From assembly GCF_028554725.1 (NCBI RefSeq), contig NC_071670.1:67121001-67185000 (forward strand): a stretch of 64,000 bases of DNA. The letters run 5' to 3'. Shown here one piece after another: positions 1 to 13,284 of this stretch. The position numbers and the translations under genes were made by a program. A model generated the notes under the pieces. The model had not been told where the DNA came from. It did not search any database and saw only the letters and a program-made list of their open reading frames with translations. The stretch's first letter is position 1. Each line of letters begins with the position of its first letter. Origin of the DNA: Zeugodacus cucurbitae. Taxonomy: Eukaryota; Arthropoda; Insecta; Diptera; Tephritidae.

Positions 1-540
1 TCGATATTGTTGTGTGTGTGCTTGTGTATAATGGTAAACACTAACATTTCGTGGCACTCAACGATTGTGGCATGTGTTGCATATTTTGCGGCGTAGTAGC
101 ATATATGAAGTATAGCCCATAAACAAACCGGCCGACAATGGCAGGCAGAAGCCGCATAAAGCGGAAGCAGTTGTTTGCTTGGACTTCGATATTGCGGCAA
201 GCAGAAGAAGAAGAGAAAAAAAAGTACTCTCGCATAACGTCAATCTCAATGCTGCTGCTGCTGTTGCTGCGAATAGCGGTAACAATAACTGCACGAGTGG
301 CATGGCAGCAGCGAAAGGCAAATGACAGTGTATGTAACGGGAAAATTAAAAGCGAACGCAGCAATGCCAACAACAAACATCGAAAACAACACAAAACGAA
401 GTAAATACTGCGCAGAGAAAGTCACAAAAGCCCGAAAATGACATATACAAAAAAGTATAAACTGAGAGAGCGACTTCAAATGTGATGGAAGTGCTTTGTT
501 GCAGTGTTTCGAACTAAAGAAAATCATGAATTTATTTTAT
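1..540. other. Non-coding, CTG/TTG-rich start of window
   Basis: Overlapping short frames on both strands come from CTG/CAG runs. A short ATG-Leu6 frame at 249-278 followed by GTAACA is discussed as a speculative signal-peptide exon. Nothing else is supported. Confidence 0.5.
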
Positions 541-1318
541 TTTCATATTTCTAAATTAAGAATATTTATTTATTAGATGGTATACAGTTTTTATGAAAGC
601 TCCAAAGATTTTTTTGAAAGCTATAAAGCTTTTTATGAAAACATGAAAACTGCAAATCTTTTATGAAAACTCATGAAAGCTCATAAAGTTTTTTATGAAA
701 ACCCTACAACTTTTTATGAAAGCTGTAAGGTTGTTCATCAAAGCTCTAAAGATTTTTATGAAAGCTCCAAGGCTTCTTTAGAAGATAAAAAAAATTCAGC
801 AAAAGTTCTGTGCAAAACCGACTATTTCTCTAATTTGTATTAAAGAAAATTTAAGTTACCTTTGATTTTCATTGAAAGCTCTGCAGAATTTTCTAATTAA
901 AATTCGTGCTAAGACTGTATTTAAATGCTTTCGCATAGCCTTTGAAAGCTTTTTATGAAAGCTCTAAGGGGTTTTAAGGGGTTAAATTTTTTTTTGAAAG
1001 CTCCAAGGCATTTTTATGAGATAAAAAAATTCAGCAAAAGTTCTTTGCAAAACTGACTATTTCTCTAATTTGTATTAAAGAAAATTTATGAGATAAAAAA
1101 ATTCAGCAAAAGTTCTTTGCAAAACTGACTATTTCTCTAATTTGTATTAAAGAAAATTTAAGTTACCTTTTATTTCTATTGAAAGCTCTGCAGAATTTTA
1201 TAATTAAAGTTCGTGCTAAAACTGTATTTAAATGCTTTCGACGCTTTTACGAAAGCTTTAAGGGTTTTTCTGAAAGCTCTAAAGCTTGTTATGAAAGCTC
1301 TAAGGGTTTTTAATGAAG
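541..1318 (+). repeat. Minisatellite-like region (TTTTTATGAAAGCTC units) with 72-bp duplication
   Basis: Units of about 20-25 bp close to TTTTTATGAAAGCTCTAAAG recur throughout. A longer unit with AAATTCAGCAAAAGTTCT occurs at about 790. It occurs again as a perfect 72-bp tandem pair (1016-1087, 1088-1159). The arrangement suggests slippage and unequal exchange. No gene is seen. Confidence 0.8.
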
Positions 1319-3371
1319 CTCAAAGCTCTTTTTTATTATACAAAAAATATTTTTTCAAATCAAAATGACCCACTGTTGCGCATCTATGTCAGGACAACAA
1401 CTGATTTTCACTTCACAAATGTGTGGGAGTCAGCAGAAGCGGCATTCGAACCGGTGTTATTGTACAAACGAAGTACCTACCAATACTTCTATGTATATGT
1501 GTGTGTAGCCCATACAAATGTATATACATTTTCCATTTAAATACGTGTATGTATCTGCGAGTGATGTTGCATGTATTTGGTTGTACAAGAAAATCGATAA
1601 TTTTCGGTAGGTATACGCGCGTCAAGTGCCGCACACGCAAATGTGGCAACATGCAGGCAGCTAAGATACAAATGGAAACACCGACTGCTAGCAACATAGC
1701 CATGCAGCTGCGAGCCATACATATGTATGTATGTGTATATACAAGTATGAAAGTTGCGTGGGTGGAATTTTCATTGTTGCCACATTTGTTATTGTTTTCA
1801 TTTGGGGAGGTTGTTGGCGAATTTGGCGCAGAAATGCCGATGTGTATACTTATTAAACATCTATATGAATATGTGTGTGAAATGATAACGCCGTTATACA
1901 TATTTCTGTATTTGTATATGAAATGCCCAAATCACATTTAAGTAGCGAATTGTAGAGAAATTTTCGGTACATACGCCCAAATGTATGCTACAGATTTTGT
2001 GATAACGCGCTGTTGTTGCTGCTTGAAAGTTAAATTCTAATTGAATTTATGAAGAAGTTGTTGAATTGAAATTTATTTGTAATTAAAACTTATGAAATTC
2101 ACTTTTGAAATAATTTTTTTTGTATATTTAAGGATTTTAGGAAAATTTATGTAATCCAAATGCACATACTTCAGCTTTCAAGCACAACAAAATTCAACTA
2201 CTGTGTATATTCATTAAAGCTACTTATATGTTAAAATATTAATAAAATATATAGAATATCGTACATTGTCTCAATAAGTCAGCAACAACAGATTTTCACC
2301 ACTCCCCGTTCTAGTTACGCTCCCCTCTTCTTAATTGCGACAAAACACACACTTTTTAGGGGGTGACTTTTCCCATGCAGCACCGCCCGTTCATTCATCC
2401 AGATTGCCGTGGGCTAACACACCAAAAATGAAAAGTTTTCATCATCTCGACTGACCTATTTTCATGCCGTCATTCACCTGTGCACGACAGCAATAACCAT
2501 TTGCTTTAACATAATTGATACATATGCTTTTCAGAATGAGCGCTAAAGAGCCACATAAAATTAAAAAAAAAAGTGAAATAGATTAAATTTTGCTACTTTA
2601 CTTTTCAAATACAGTAGTTTGAAGCACTCCCGATTTTTCTGGGGCTTAGAGACGGCGAAAGAGTAAGGGGCTCTTATATTTCGTCGGTATGTATATATAC
2701 ATATATTTATGTTTGTACAAACATTTAAATTCTCTGGTGACATTTGCCTTTACATGTTCATTTATTTTGACATTTACTTTTGAAATTTGTTGTTTTTGTT
2801 TCGCTTTAGCTTTTGTCACAGTGCCCTCTTTATTGCTAAATTGACTGTGTGATTGATTTGATGTCCGAATTTTAACAATGACACGTTTGAGTTCACATCC
2901 GATTTCCTCTGTATGTGTGTAAGGCTAACAAGAAAAACATATGTGGATGTTATATAGAAGATATACTGCTCTTATACTCTTCAAAAGCGAAATGTTAAAT
3001 TTTTAATGTACTTTATGGATTTTTGTCGAAGGGTTAATAGAATTATCGTGTAGGGTACATCAATATAAGTCAGAATGCATCCTAAATATTAAAGGCATAA
3101 CTTAGTATATAAATATAGCTATTCATTTGAGATCTAACAAATGAGACAACTCTTTAGTAATCCGATCTACCACTGTACTACAAATCTAAGAAATATATTT
3201 CTCTATAAAATCACATATTCCACATTAGTATAGACTAAGAATAGGTTACCTGTTTATTCAAAATACTATCTGAAGAACTTGATTGTTAAAGAGAAACGAT
3301 TTTTACTTAGAATAATACAATTGATATACATATATGTATATATAAATTTTTTTTTGAAAACTATTTATATG
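1319..3371. other. Presumed intron or upstream DNA
   Basis: It has ACATATGTATGTA-type simple sequence and overlapping frames on both strands at 1413-1941 with no family resemblance. No gene is recognized. Confidence 0.5.
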
Positions 3372-3412
3372 TTTTACTAATTTTTATATATTTTTTCTCT
3401 TTGTAGGTAAAA
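3372..3412 (+). promoter_or_regulatory. Candidate recursive splice site or small-exon acceptor 1
   Basis: TTTTACTAAT (branch-like) is followed by TATATTTTTTCTCTTTGTAG and then directly GTAAAAAC (AG/GT at 3406/3407). A second donor GTAAGTAT follows at 3481. This could be a zero-length ratchet point or a 74-nt non-coding exon of the long Ptp10D intron. The immediate donor lacks the G at position 5, which weakens the case. Confidence 0.35.
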
Positions 3413-3518
3413 ACACACATTTTTCTGAATTGCCGTAATTGGTAATGAAAATTGTTAATAAATGTTGAGCTACTAACGTTGTAAGTATAACAAGAAAATA
3501 TGAAAAAATTAAAAAAAA

Positions 3519-4205
3519 AGTAAGGAAGGGCTAAGTTCGGTTGTGACCGAACATTTTATACTCTCGCAATTTATTTAATATTATATAATAGACAATTTGG
3601 CCCACATATTCGTCATATATATGGTATAAAGTCCATTGAAAGTTGGAAACCCTAATATTAGGTTAGAAGCACCGAGGCCCTAATGTTCGGCGATTTTTAG
3701 AAAGGGCTGACACACTATAAATGCAGTATTTATGCAAAGTTCTGTTCCGATATCTTCACTAGTGCTTACATAAATTGTATCGACTTCAAAGTTCTGGTAT
3801 ATAAGAAGTTGGCGTGGTTGTGAACCGATTTGGCCTAATTTCACAACATATCATTGGGATGTAAGGTAAATATTACAAACCAAATTTCATTGATATTGGT
3901 CGAGTAGTTTCGAAGATATGGTTTTTGACCCATAAGTGGGCGGAGCCACACCCACTTGAAATTTTGTATACTAATTTGGGTGGAGTCCTTCTTTACCTTC
4001 TTTATAATGAAATTTAAGGTTTCTGGTGTTTTCCCTTACTGGATTAAAGCATTTTTAGTCGTTTTCAAAATAACCTTTGTATTGGAGGTGGGCGTGGTTA
4101 TAATCCGATATCCTCCATTTTTGGAGTATATAAGGAAATGCCTGAAAAAAACGACTCCTGGAAATTTAATACTTTCTTTAGCAACTTTGTTGCGAGAGTA
4201 TAAAA
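3519..4205 (+). repeat. Dispersed repeat family A, copy 1
   Basis: It starts AGTAAGGAAGGGCTAAGTTC and contains the hairpin TTCGG..CCGAA and TTTTATACTCTCGCAA. It ends with the complement TTGCGAGAGTATAAAA (about 4190-4205). The inside has the recurring GTGGGCGTGGTT motif. The 103-codon frame at 3956 is a by-product. The family is not identified. Confidence 0.8.
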
Positions 4206-7200
4206 ACAATCCGAATATATTAAGAGAAGAGTTGCCACCTAATGCGAATAATATAAGTCGACCTTAGTATAAAACGAAATGGGACGATTCAAGCTGACAT
4301 ATTTTGCTAGTCATTAGCACTTTTATGATTCCATTAAATATTCATTAATTTAGTATACGATAAAAATGGATCGTATATTGTACAAAAAAAGAGGTTTAGT
4401 TCGGAAACCCGAAATCAACAAAACTACCTGCAGGTTACCTTAATTTTTTATGTACATTTTTCACAAGATTGAGTCAACAAATTGAGCTGATTCTATCAAA
4501 AAATGGTTCCATGGAAACTTTTACGAAACATATCTCTAAGCACATAGCTAAAGTGACGTCACTGGAGAGTTAATCTCACATTTTTCCTGCCAACAGTGTG
4601 ACTTTGTATTTATAAATTAAACAAATAACTTTGGCAATTTACGACAGCGAATTTATGAATGGCATACTCGTAAAAGATTTGGAGCAACCGCGAACTATGC
4701 ATTATGACTTTTTCAAGAGCGTTTACACAAAAATGCAACAAAATGGTTAACAACGCCTTATACTATTTATGTCGGCGGTGCCTGGGAACAATCACATTTT
4801 TAATATATGCAAAACTGGGTCACAATGACTCAATTTATATGCAGATGGGTGTGTTTGATGTTTGGGTGATGGAACGCTTCAATAGACTATTGAAAATTTT
4901 ATGGCAACCACAATTTGAACAATTCGAAATTGAAATGCGTTTGCTTGCCGCATTGTTGTTTGGCTTTATGCAGAACCAGAGCGTAGCTAGAAAGACCGAT
5001 ATAGATTTATATGTATGCATTACTCTGATGTGGCATGCTGCGGTTGGTGGGTATTGCCACTGCGTTAAAAACTTATTTCGAACTTTGGTTGGTTGACGTG
5101 CGCTGCATGAACGCAGTGGAATTCAAAATAGGTGTCGTCGTTAGGCAAATAACTTTGCTTTCTGCATTAGATTGCTGCAACAACAACAACATACGCCCTC
5201 TTGTTGTTGTTGCGCTGGCGCATAATGACACAATAGGCAAATAGGCGAGCGTTAGTCATTAAAATAACAACAAAAACGCGACGACCGCAACAATGACGTA
5301 CAGTGGCAACAACAACAACCAACAATAAAAAGAAAAAACAATAAACCTTGATTAATTTGAACTTTTGTTAGGCGAAAGCACGGCAAGCAATAGAAACCCC
5401 ACGCAACTCCCTTCTTCCTCCTTCCCTCATCACGAAGGTGTTGCAAGCGTACGTTTGTAATAGGAAGTAAAGTTCGCTGTGGCAACTATGCGAGGGAAGC
5501 GCAGCCAATATGCCACCAACTGCAATTAGACTATTCACGCCGGGTGCAGCGAAGCGAAAGCGCGCTTGTTGCACGATTGCGGGGGAGTAATGGTAGAGGA
5601 GTGGAGCAGTGCAGACCCTTTGCCAAGTGACAAGTGGCAAGCGGAAAGTGGCTGCACACTCTTTCCTGCCGCAGCTATGCAGCGCTGTCAAGCGTGTACC
5701 GTTATGTAGTCAGCAGACTGATTGCTTTTATTTGCGAATGAACGAGTTGCCGCTTGCCGCTGTGTGTGTGGGTGCATTTAGTTTGAATGTGTCAAGAAGG
5801 AAGTGCTCACTCACTCAAGTGTTGCAAGTTTGTTGCACTTACCACTTACTACTGCTTGCATGTTGCAAGATGTGCACACAAAAGTATAAAAAAACAACAA
5901 AATGACTTTATTAAAAAGTGTTAGCACTCAGCCACATTCAACAACAATAACAACAACAACAACAAACACCCACAACTATGTTTGTTGGCTTTGCAACTAT
6001 GGTGCAACTTGCAACGGCTGTTGCACTTACAACATTTAATATGCGCATAGCTTAACACGTGTGCCAGTGTATGTGCGCGCATTCAACAACTCTAACTGTA
6101 AATGCTGTAAAGTTGCAAGTGCAACTGCTCTGTGGCCCTGCAAATTGTTTACGCCAAGTGTTGTTGTAGCCAGTGTGAACTACGCAAATTGCGCAAATCG
6201 CAAGAAAACTGTGTAAATTAAGGGAAAACCATGCTTAACGCTGACTTGCTCACCCGCCTCTTGTGACTCGGTTAACTGCGGCTCTGCCACCAATTGAGTT
6301 GCAGTTTTACTTTCTTTGCCCTCACAGCTGAGGAACTGTCAATATGTAGGGTTGCGTGTTTGTTGTTGTTGTTGTTGTTGTGCCCAACTGGCTGGAGTGC
6401 AAACTATTTATGTGGGTATTACCGTTATGAAGCGCGCATGTCGTAATAAAAAGTTACGTATCATTGTAATTACAACTTTTTTCAGCATCAAAAGTGGGGA
6501 AAACACACACAGTCTGAAGCGGAAAAGAAAGTGGCAGAATACATACTAGGGGTAACCCTATTGCTCTTACATATGAATAATTATTTTATTTTTTTTTATA
6601 ATAATATTTAGTGCGTATGAAAAATATGTATTGTAAAAGATAAAAAAAATCAAAAAAAAAAAAAAAAATTGCCGACAAATCATATTTAAATATAATCGTG
6701 TTATAATATGTTGAAACTTCGGACTTAACCTCAAATATGAGATGTGTTCAAAATATAACGGAAAAGGTCATGCAAACGAGAAATCGCTGAACGAGCCAAA
6801 GGCTATCCAAAAACCGAGTTTGAGATGTGTTTCGACGATTGGAAGAAGCTTCATTTATGAAAAGTACTGAAAATAAATCATTGTCAAATGTGGTATGTGT
6901 CTTTGCTAATTTGAGTTTGTTTTACCGTACTGCAAATCAAAGCCACAATCTATCATTCACAATTATTTCATTTCCAAATATACTTGAGAAATAATATAGT
7001 GCCTAAGCAAAGCATTTAATTTAGTGTTTATTCTCTTAGATTATAATCTAACGGAAATGTGGTTTTCAATGAGGCAATACTTATTTCGGAGTTGTTGTTT
7101 TTGACAGCTTTCACTTGATTTATACTCAGTTTTGTTTGCTCTCGTCATAAGAAACATACTTATAATTTCAGCAAAAGTGATCGAAAATTGAGCTTCTCTG

Positions 7201-7640
7201 CAGGAATTTATTTGAGCGGTCACTTGTCCGAAATCATTTTTGAAACATAATGGCAACCCTTATCTTTGTAATAAAGCTAAATTCTTAGCCATAACTTTAA
7301 ATTATATGCATTGTATTTCATCTTAAAAAGCACTTGCCTAAAAAAAACTTTATTGAAATATAAAATTAAAAGACGACTCAGAGATTTAAGCAGAATATTT
7401 AAAAAAACATATTAAATAATTCTAAATATTAGATAATTCTAAAATGTGTTGTATATTTTGGAATGTCTTGTCATTATAATAAATGTGGCGTAGGCTTAAT
7501 CGGACACAGATTTGACCACTGGGAAAATTTGTTTTGAGAACATACATATAGGATACACCAATTTATAGAACTCACTTTATGCTTTCATACTTATACATTA
7601 TACTCTAAACCATGTTGGTTTCAAAGAAAATAATAAAACA
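4206..7640. other. Presumed intron, with one mariner relic
   Basis: The stretch 5100-6420 is richer in G/C and in CAA/TTG tracts than its surroundings and might hold regulatory sequence. Frames such as 4704-5096 show no recognizable domain. The only feature I can name is the relic at 6737. Confidence 0.5.
6737..6862 (+). mobile_element. Mariner-like relic, left end plus fragment
   Basis: TGAGATGTGTTCAAAATATAACGG is a diverged left end of the family, joined to a fragment reading KGYPKTEFEMCFDDWKK-like codons. The rest is lost. Confidence 0.6.
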
Positions 7641-8767
7641 AGTAAGGAAGGGCTAAGCTCGGGTGTAACCGAACATTTTATACTCTCGCAATTTATTTAT
7701 TTCACTTAATTATATTATATAATACACAATTTGGCCCACATATTCGTCATATATATGGTATAAAGTCCATTGAAAGTTGGAAACCATAATATTACGTTAG
7801 AAGCATCGAGGTCCTCGTGTTCGATATATGGGGCCTTAAAAACCTATGGTCCGATTTCGGCGTTTTTTGGAATTTTTTTAGAAACTATAAACATAGTATT
7901 TGTGCAAAGTTCTGCACCGATATCTTCACTAGTGATTACTTTATATATCCTAATGTAAACGATTCAGATCGTCTTCAAAGTTCTGATATATAGGAAGTAG
8001 GCGTGGTTGTGAACCGATTTGGCCTATTTTCACAACATATGTGGGATGTAAGGAAACTATTACAAACCAAGTTTCATTGAAATCGGTCGAGTAGTTACTG
8101 AGATATGGTTTTTGACCCATAAGTGGGCGATGCCACGCTCATTTTCCATTTTGTAAAAAAATCTGATTGCAGCTTCCATCTGCCATTTCTTATGTGAAAT
8201 TTAGTATTTCTGACGTTTTTCGTTAGTGAGTTAACCCACTTTTAGTAATTTTCAACCTAACCTTTGTATGGGAAGTGGGCGTGGTTATTATCCGATTTCT
8301 TTCATTTTTGGACTGTATTAAGAAGTGGCTAAAAAAACGACTGCAGAAAGTTTGGTTTATATAGCTCTATTGGTTTCCGAGATATGTACAAAAAACTATT
8401 TGGGGGGGGGGGGGGAGCACGCCCACCTACCCAAAAAAAAAATTACATGCAAATATGCCCCTTCATAGTGCGATCCTTCATACCAAATTTTATATGGTAT
8501 GGTCCGATTTTGCTCATTGAAAGCAACCTTCCTATGGTGCCAAGAAATAAGTGTGCCAAGTTTCATCAAAATATCTTAATTTTTATTCAAGTTAAAGCTT
8601 GCACAGACGAACGGACGGATGGACAGACAGACATTCGGATTTGAACTCCACTCTTCACCCTGATCACTTTGGTATATATAACCCTATATCTAACTCGTTT
8701 AGTTTTGGGTGTTACAAACAACAGTTATGTGAATAAAACTATAATACTCTCTAGCAACTTTGTTGCT
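7641..8767 (+). repeat. Dispersed repeat family A, copy 2 (longest)
   Basis: It has the same start (AGTAAGGAAGGGCTAAGCTC) and body as copy 1. It extends through a G14 run (8402-8415), a GACGGACGGATGGACAGACAG-type stretch near 8605-8635 and TATATATAACCCTATATC, ending near CTAGCAACTTTGTTGC. No protein is encoded. Confidence 0.8.
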
Positions 8768-10767
8768 GTTTGATCAGAAATATTTCAAAACAATGACTAT
8801 TTTTCTGAGAAATTACAAAATTAATTCAAGTCAATAATTTTTATTAATTTATTATTAGTTTTTCATCTAAAAAAGCGACGGATAGATTTTTCAAGTCATA
8901 AAGGATGTGTTTTCCTTTGTTGAAAATAGCAAAATGTAATTGATATTTATAAACCTTTGGAACAGTAAGAAGTTATTTTAAATGCTTCTACCATTATCGA
9001 CAAAATTTTGTGTACAAATCACCGGCTATACAGTAAACTCCCGTTAAATGTTTCTTGCCTATAAAATTTTACGATTGCCACGTATTCACGAATCAACGTC
9101 AAACTAAAGTAATCAAGCGCATAATTTCCGTAAAATTTTTACTTTGCAAAAGCATAAATGTAAGTGTTCTTAGTTTCACTCATAGAAAATGCAAGCCATT
9201 CGCCACATTTGCACCATTTCCCATTTGAGTATTATATTTTTTACAAACCACATCTACACTGTTGCAGGCATAAAATGTTTTTTTTTTTCGAACTGCGAGG
9301 CAGTCTTTAAGTTGCTGCAATCCTTTTATCGCAGTCGATAGACCATTAAAGAGATTTCCTTGCAATTTCCGCCGGCAGACGTGCATACTTGTGGGCGCAC
9401 AAACACCATTAAATGCAGATGTACATGCATAATTGCAAATGTGTGTGCGTGTGTGTTCTCATGCAATATTTAATTGGATTTGTTTTTGGTTTCTTTTTCA
9501 CTTTTATTGCAGCATTTGTTGTTGTGAATGTGTATATGAGTATGCGTGTGTGTGTGTGTGTGCGATTAAAAAGTGTCGGTTGAAAGACTGTTGCATTTGG
9601 TGAAAAACACTCACCACATCACACACAATCATACGAATACTTTCACAGTTATCCTTTTTGAAGACACACACATACACACACTCCGTGAGTTTAGTGCAAA
9701 AGTGCAGGAAGACACACGAACCCTTCACTCTCCCCTTTTGCCACTTGTCAGTCACCACTGCGCAACAAATTCATTGCAGTGGCAACAACAACAACAAGAA
9801 AATGGTCAGCAACATGCAGAATCTGCCACAATTTGTGGTGTTTAAAAGGCGTATTTCCCTTATTTGATGTTGTTGTGGTTGTTGTTGCTGTTGCATTCGC
9901 ACTGTTGCAACTTGTAATGATGCACACGTACGCTCGATGGCAACATCAGTTGGCGGCGCATGCTTGTCGCACAGCAGTGCATGTTGAATGTGCCTCATGT
10001 GTGCGTGTGTGTTTGTTGCAATGCCTTGTGAGCCACATAAAAGTTGGGTCCTTGCACTTTTGCAACGCCAACAACTTTAGCCTCTGTCGAGCTGCGGACA
10101 CCAACAGCGTAATAAAAATAAAAATCAAAACAACTGTTACAACAGCTTTATACTGAGTGAAAGCAGCAACAGCAACAACAAACGGAACACACAAACAACA
10201 ACAGGAGAACAGCAATTAGACAGAACAGTTGAATGCAGCAAATGTGGCAACGTCAACATTCCGCTGCACACACATGTGCTTCGCATGCAACCGCATTGCC
10301 TGTACACATGCCACATATTGATGCTCTCAGCGTTATCTCTGCGGTGAAATGCTGTGTAAAAATCTGAAAATAGTCAGTCATTAATTTATACTGTTATTTC
10401 GGGTTTAAGGAAACTTTTCGAACTATAATCAAAAGGAATTTAGTAATAACGGTACACAACTACGTGCACGTTTTGTATGTGTGCAGCAGTTTGTAGAATT
10501 AAAGTTTGGAAATTCGATTCCTGAAAGACAAGCTTAATTGGGTATTTAGTTAGTGTTCTTTCCATTGTACCTATGTACGCATATATATAGATAACAGCAA
10601 AGGAGTTAGGGAGTACCGTTAAGTAACGTTGGAGTTGTATTATACTTAAAAATGTTGTGTTATGATTGAAAAATAAATTCTTCCGCTAGGTGGCGCTGGA
10701 GTTCAGTGACCAAGAATTTCTACAGAATTCAAAATTTTAGAGAACCTTAAACTGTCGTCGTTTTACA
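8768..10767. other. Presumed intron
   Basis: TG/CA simple tracts at 9545-9680 and CAA/TTG tracts at 9785-10200 produce overlapping frames. A CTCF-like word, CTAGGTGGCGCT, is at 10686. No gene is recognized. Confidence 0.5.
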
Positions 10768-10979
10768 AGCATATGAGAAATGGCTGATCCCCAAAGGCTA
10801 TCCCAAAAATTGAGCATGAGAAGTGTTTCGACGATTGGAAGAAGCGCTGGCACAAGCGCATACTATCGAAACTACTCTTATTCTCTTTAGAAAGCGATGA
10901 CATTAATATAGACGAATGAATACATTTTTTTTCAAAAAACAAAAATTCTCGTTATTTTTTGAACACACTCCGTGTATCA
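10768..10979 (+). mobile_element. Mariner-like relic, 3' half
   Basis: The + strand encodes KCFDDWKKRWHKRIL and, after a gap, DINIDE before a stop. This is the C-terminal pattern of a mariner-type transposase. It is followed by the right inverted end CGTTATTTTTTGAACACA at about 10952-10969. The left end is missing. Confidence 0.7.
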
Positions 10980-13284
10980 CTTTTCCGTCCTACATTCGCC
11001 ATTAAGTTTGTAAAAAAAAGTCAGATTTTTGTTACAATGAGATAAATCCTTTCAAACGAGTGATATGCGGAATTATTCACGACGATTTTCAAGCTCTTCG
11101 ATTTTCGAAGTCATACTCGTTAGTATAGTTTTCCATAGAACAGCCCAATTTAGATATTCTTCATTAGAATAAGATTGTTGTAGTTCTGTTGTTGTATTTT
11201 TTGTTAGTTAACATAATTTAGGGTCAGAAGCTGTTTATTAGTAAATATTTCGCGCAAATGGTTAAATATTCATTAAATTTATTTTTTCTGAAATCAATAT
11301 ATAACACAAGTAGAAGTGCAAGAAATTATATAATTCACTCAAACACTAACAATTTCGTATCATAACTCATTTAGCAAAGCATTAAAGCGCCGTTATTTAT
11401 TTACCGAAACTTTTAGCGGCAATAAATTACCACATTTATCTGATAAAGTATAGCATTATCATCAGCGTCATCAACATGGTCAACAAAATAGAAATAAAAG
11501 ACACATTAGCTTGCCACCAAAAACAAAAAAATAACAACAACAAAAAAATCGAAAAATTCGCACATTTACACTGAACTTAACTTGGTGCTTTATAGCCAAC
11601 TGTGTTGTTGTTGTTAACATTTTTAGGCCACAACAGTAGAGCACTTAAATATTTGTGTAAAGGCTAATAATAATCATATGCTGGTTTATAATATTATATA
11701 ATTTAGATAAAAATACATACATATATGTATATAGATATCAATTTTGTGGTGTTATTGTAATATTCAATACACATATGAATATGTATATATGTATTTATTT
11801 GTGCGTCACACAAACGCAACAGTTTCCATTCATACATATGTATATATTTATTGTTACCAACCATCTTCTATTATAATTTTTATGACATTCTAACCGAAAG
11901 TATCTATTGTATAAACATTTCGAACAAAAACAATGGCAATAGAAAGCTTAACAATATACTTTGCCAACTCACATCTCTTACATACAAACATACAAACATG
12001 CATCCACACCATACATACTGAAGAAACAAACAAATAAAGGATTACTTTATGCTTGTTCTTGGCTGTGAAGCTCATAAGTTCCACGTAACATATAATCTTA
12101 AGAGCATACATACATACAATCATACGCATATCTATGTAGATGAGTACATATTATATAAACATTGTTGTTGCCACATATGTATTGCTAACCTTTTTATACC
12201 CCAAAGGCCATTCACCATTATTCCTCAATGTAATTTTATATTTGTCAATTTCACCGCTACGGAGGCGTGTGTGTGTGTGTCTTTCAGCTTACAAGTTGCC
12301 ACACACCATTCAACATAACTGTTCTAATATCTGTATGTTTGTCATTTCAACAGTTTGTTTATGCTTGCTTTTGTGTTCGTATTTCGATTGCTGACCCTTT
12401 TCCGACCAAATATTGCGTTATAATTGGAAAAATAAGATTTTGTCAATACCAATGAGATATCCATTCATGGAAGAAAATCTGTTTCTGCTTACTTTCCCGC
12501 ACACACAGCCACATTTACACTTGTGTGTGCTTATTTGCAAAAGTGTGGGTAATTGCCAGCATTTGTTGCTGAGGAATTTGTCATTGTGAGGTAATGCACA
12601 GCAGCTTTGGTCGATGTGTATATATGAAAAGTGAAGGCTTAGGTATTTACCGTTAGTTTCTGTCTGCTCTATGCATCCGATAAGATGTCGAAATAAATTA
12701 ATACAACATATATTCAAAAATAAAATTTTCTCAACAAAAATGTTAGAAAATATGATAATATTTTGTAACATTTTCAAAGCATGCATTTGAGGTTATGTAA
12801 AAGATAAATCATTAAAAATAGTAAAGAATAGCAGAGCTTTCTGAATTGCATTGTCCACCATTCTACTGAGGGCTTTGTAGTATGGTTTAATTACAGTTTA
12901 ATAACATTTTTTGGATAACAGTCTCACCAAGCCAACCATCAACACTTGGAAGTGCACTATGAACATCTAAAGCTCTTATGGTAGTTAAAATTAGCGCAGA
13001 TAGCATAGAAACAAAGCTGCATCAACCTTCTAATAATCTTGATTCCCACGAAAATAATAGCCTAAAATTAACATAACCTATAAATGCTTCAAAAGGATCA
13101 GAGTTTAAGTAAATAGTTTCCTAATAACAGGTTTTTACTCTAAAAAGTATGATAATATTGGACAGACGGGCAATTTTATACGAGATGACGGATGCCACTT
13201 CGTTATAAAAGTTAGGTTATGTCAAAGTAGATGATCAATAAGATCATATACCTAAAAGGCTAAGTGAAGGATATTCCAATTATC
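10980..13284. other. Presumed intron
   Basis: AT-rich, with ATACATATGTAT words and short frames only. Nothing further is seen. Confidence 0.5.

Noticed and set aside
1413..1941. Overlapping frames of 162 and 172 codons on opposite strands
   Set aside because: They arise from TATGTATGTG-type simple sequence; no family resemblance.
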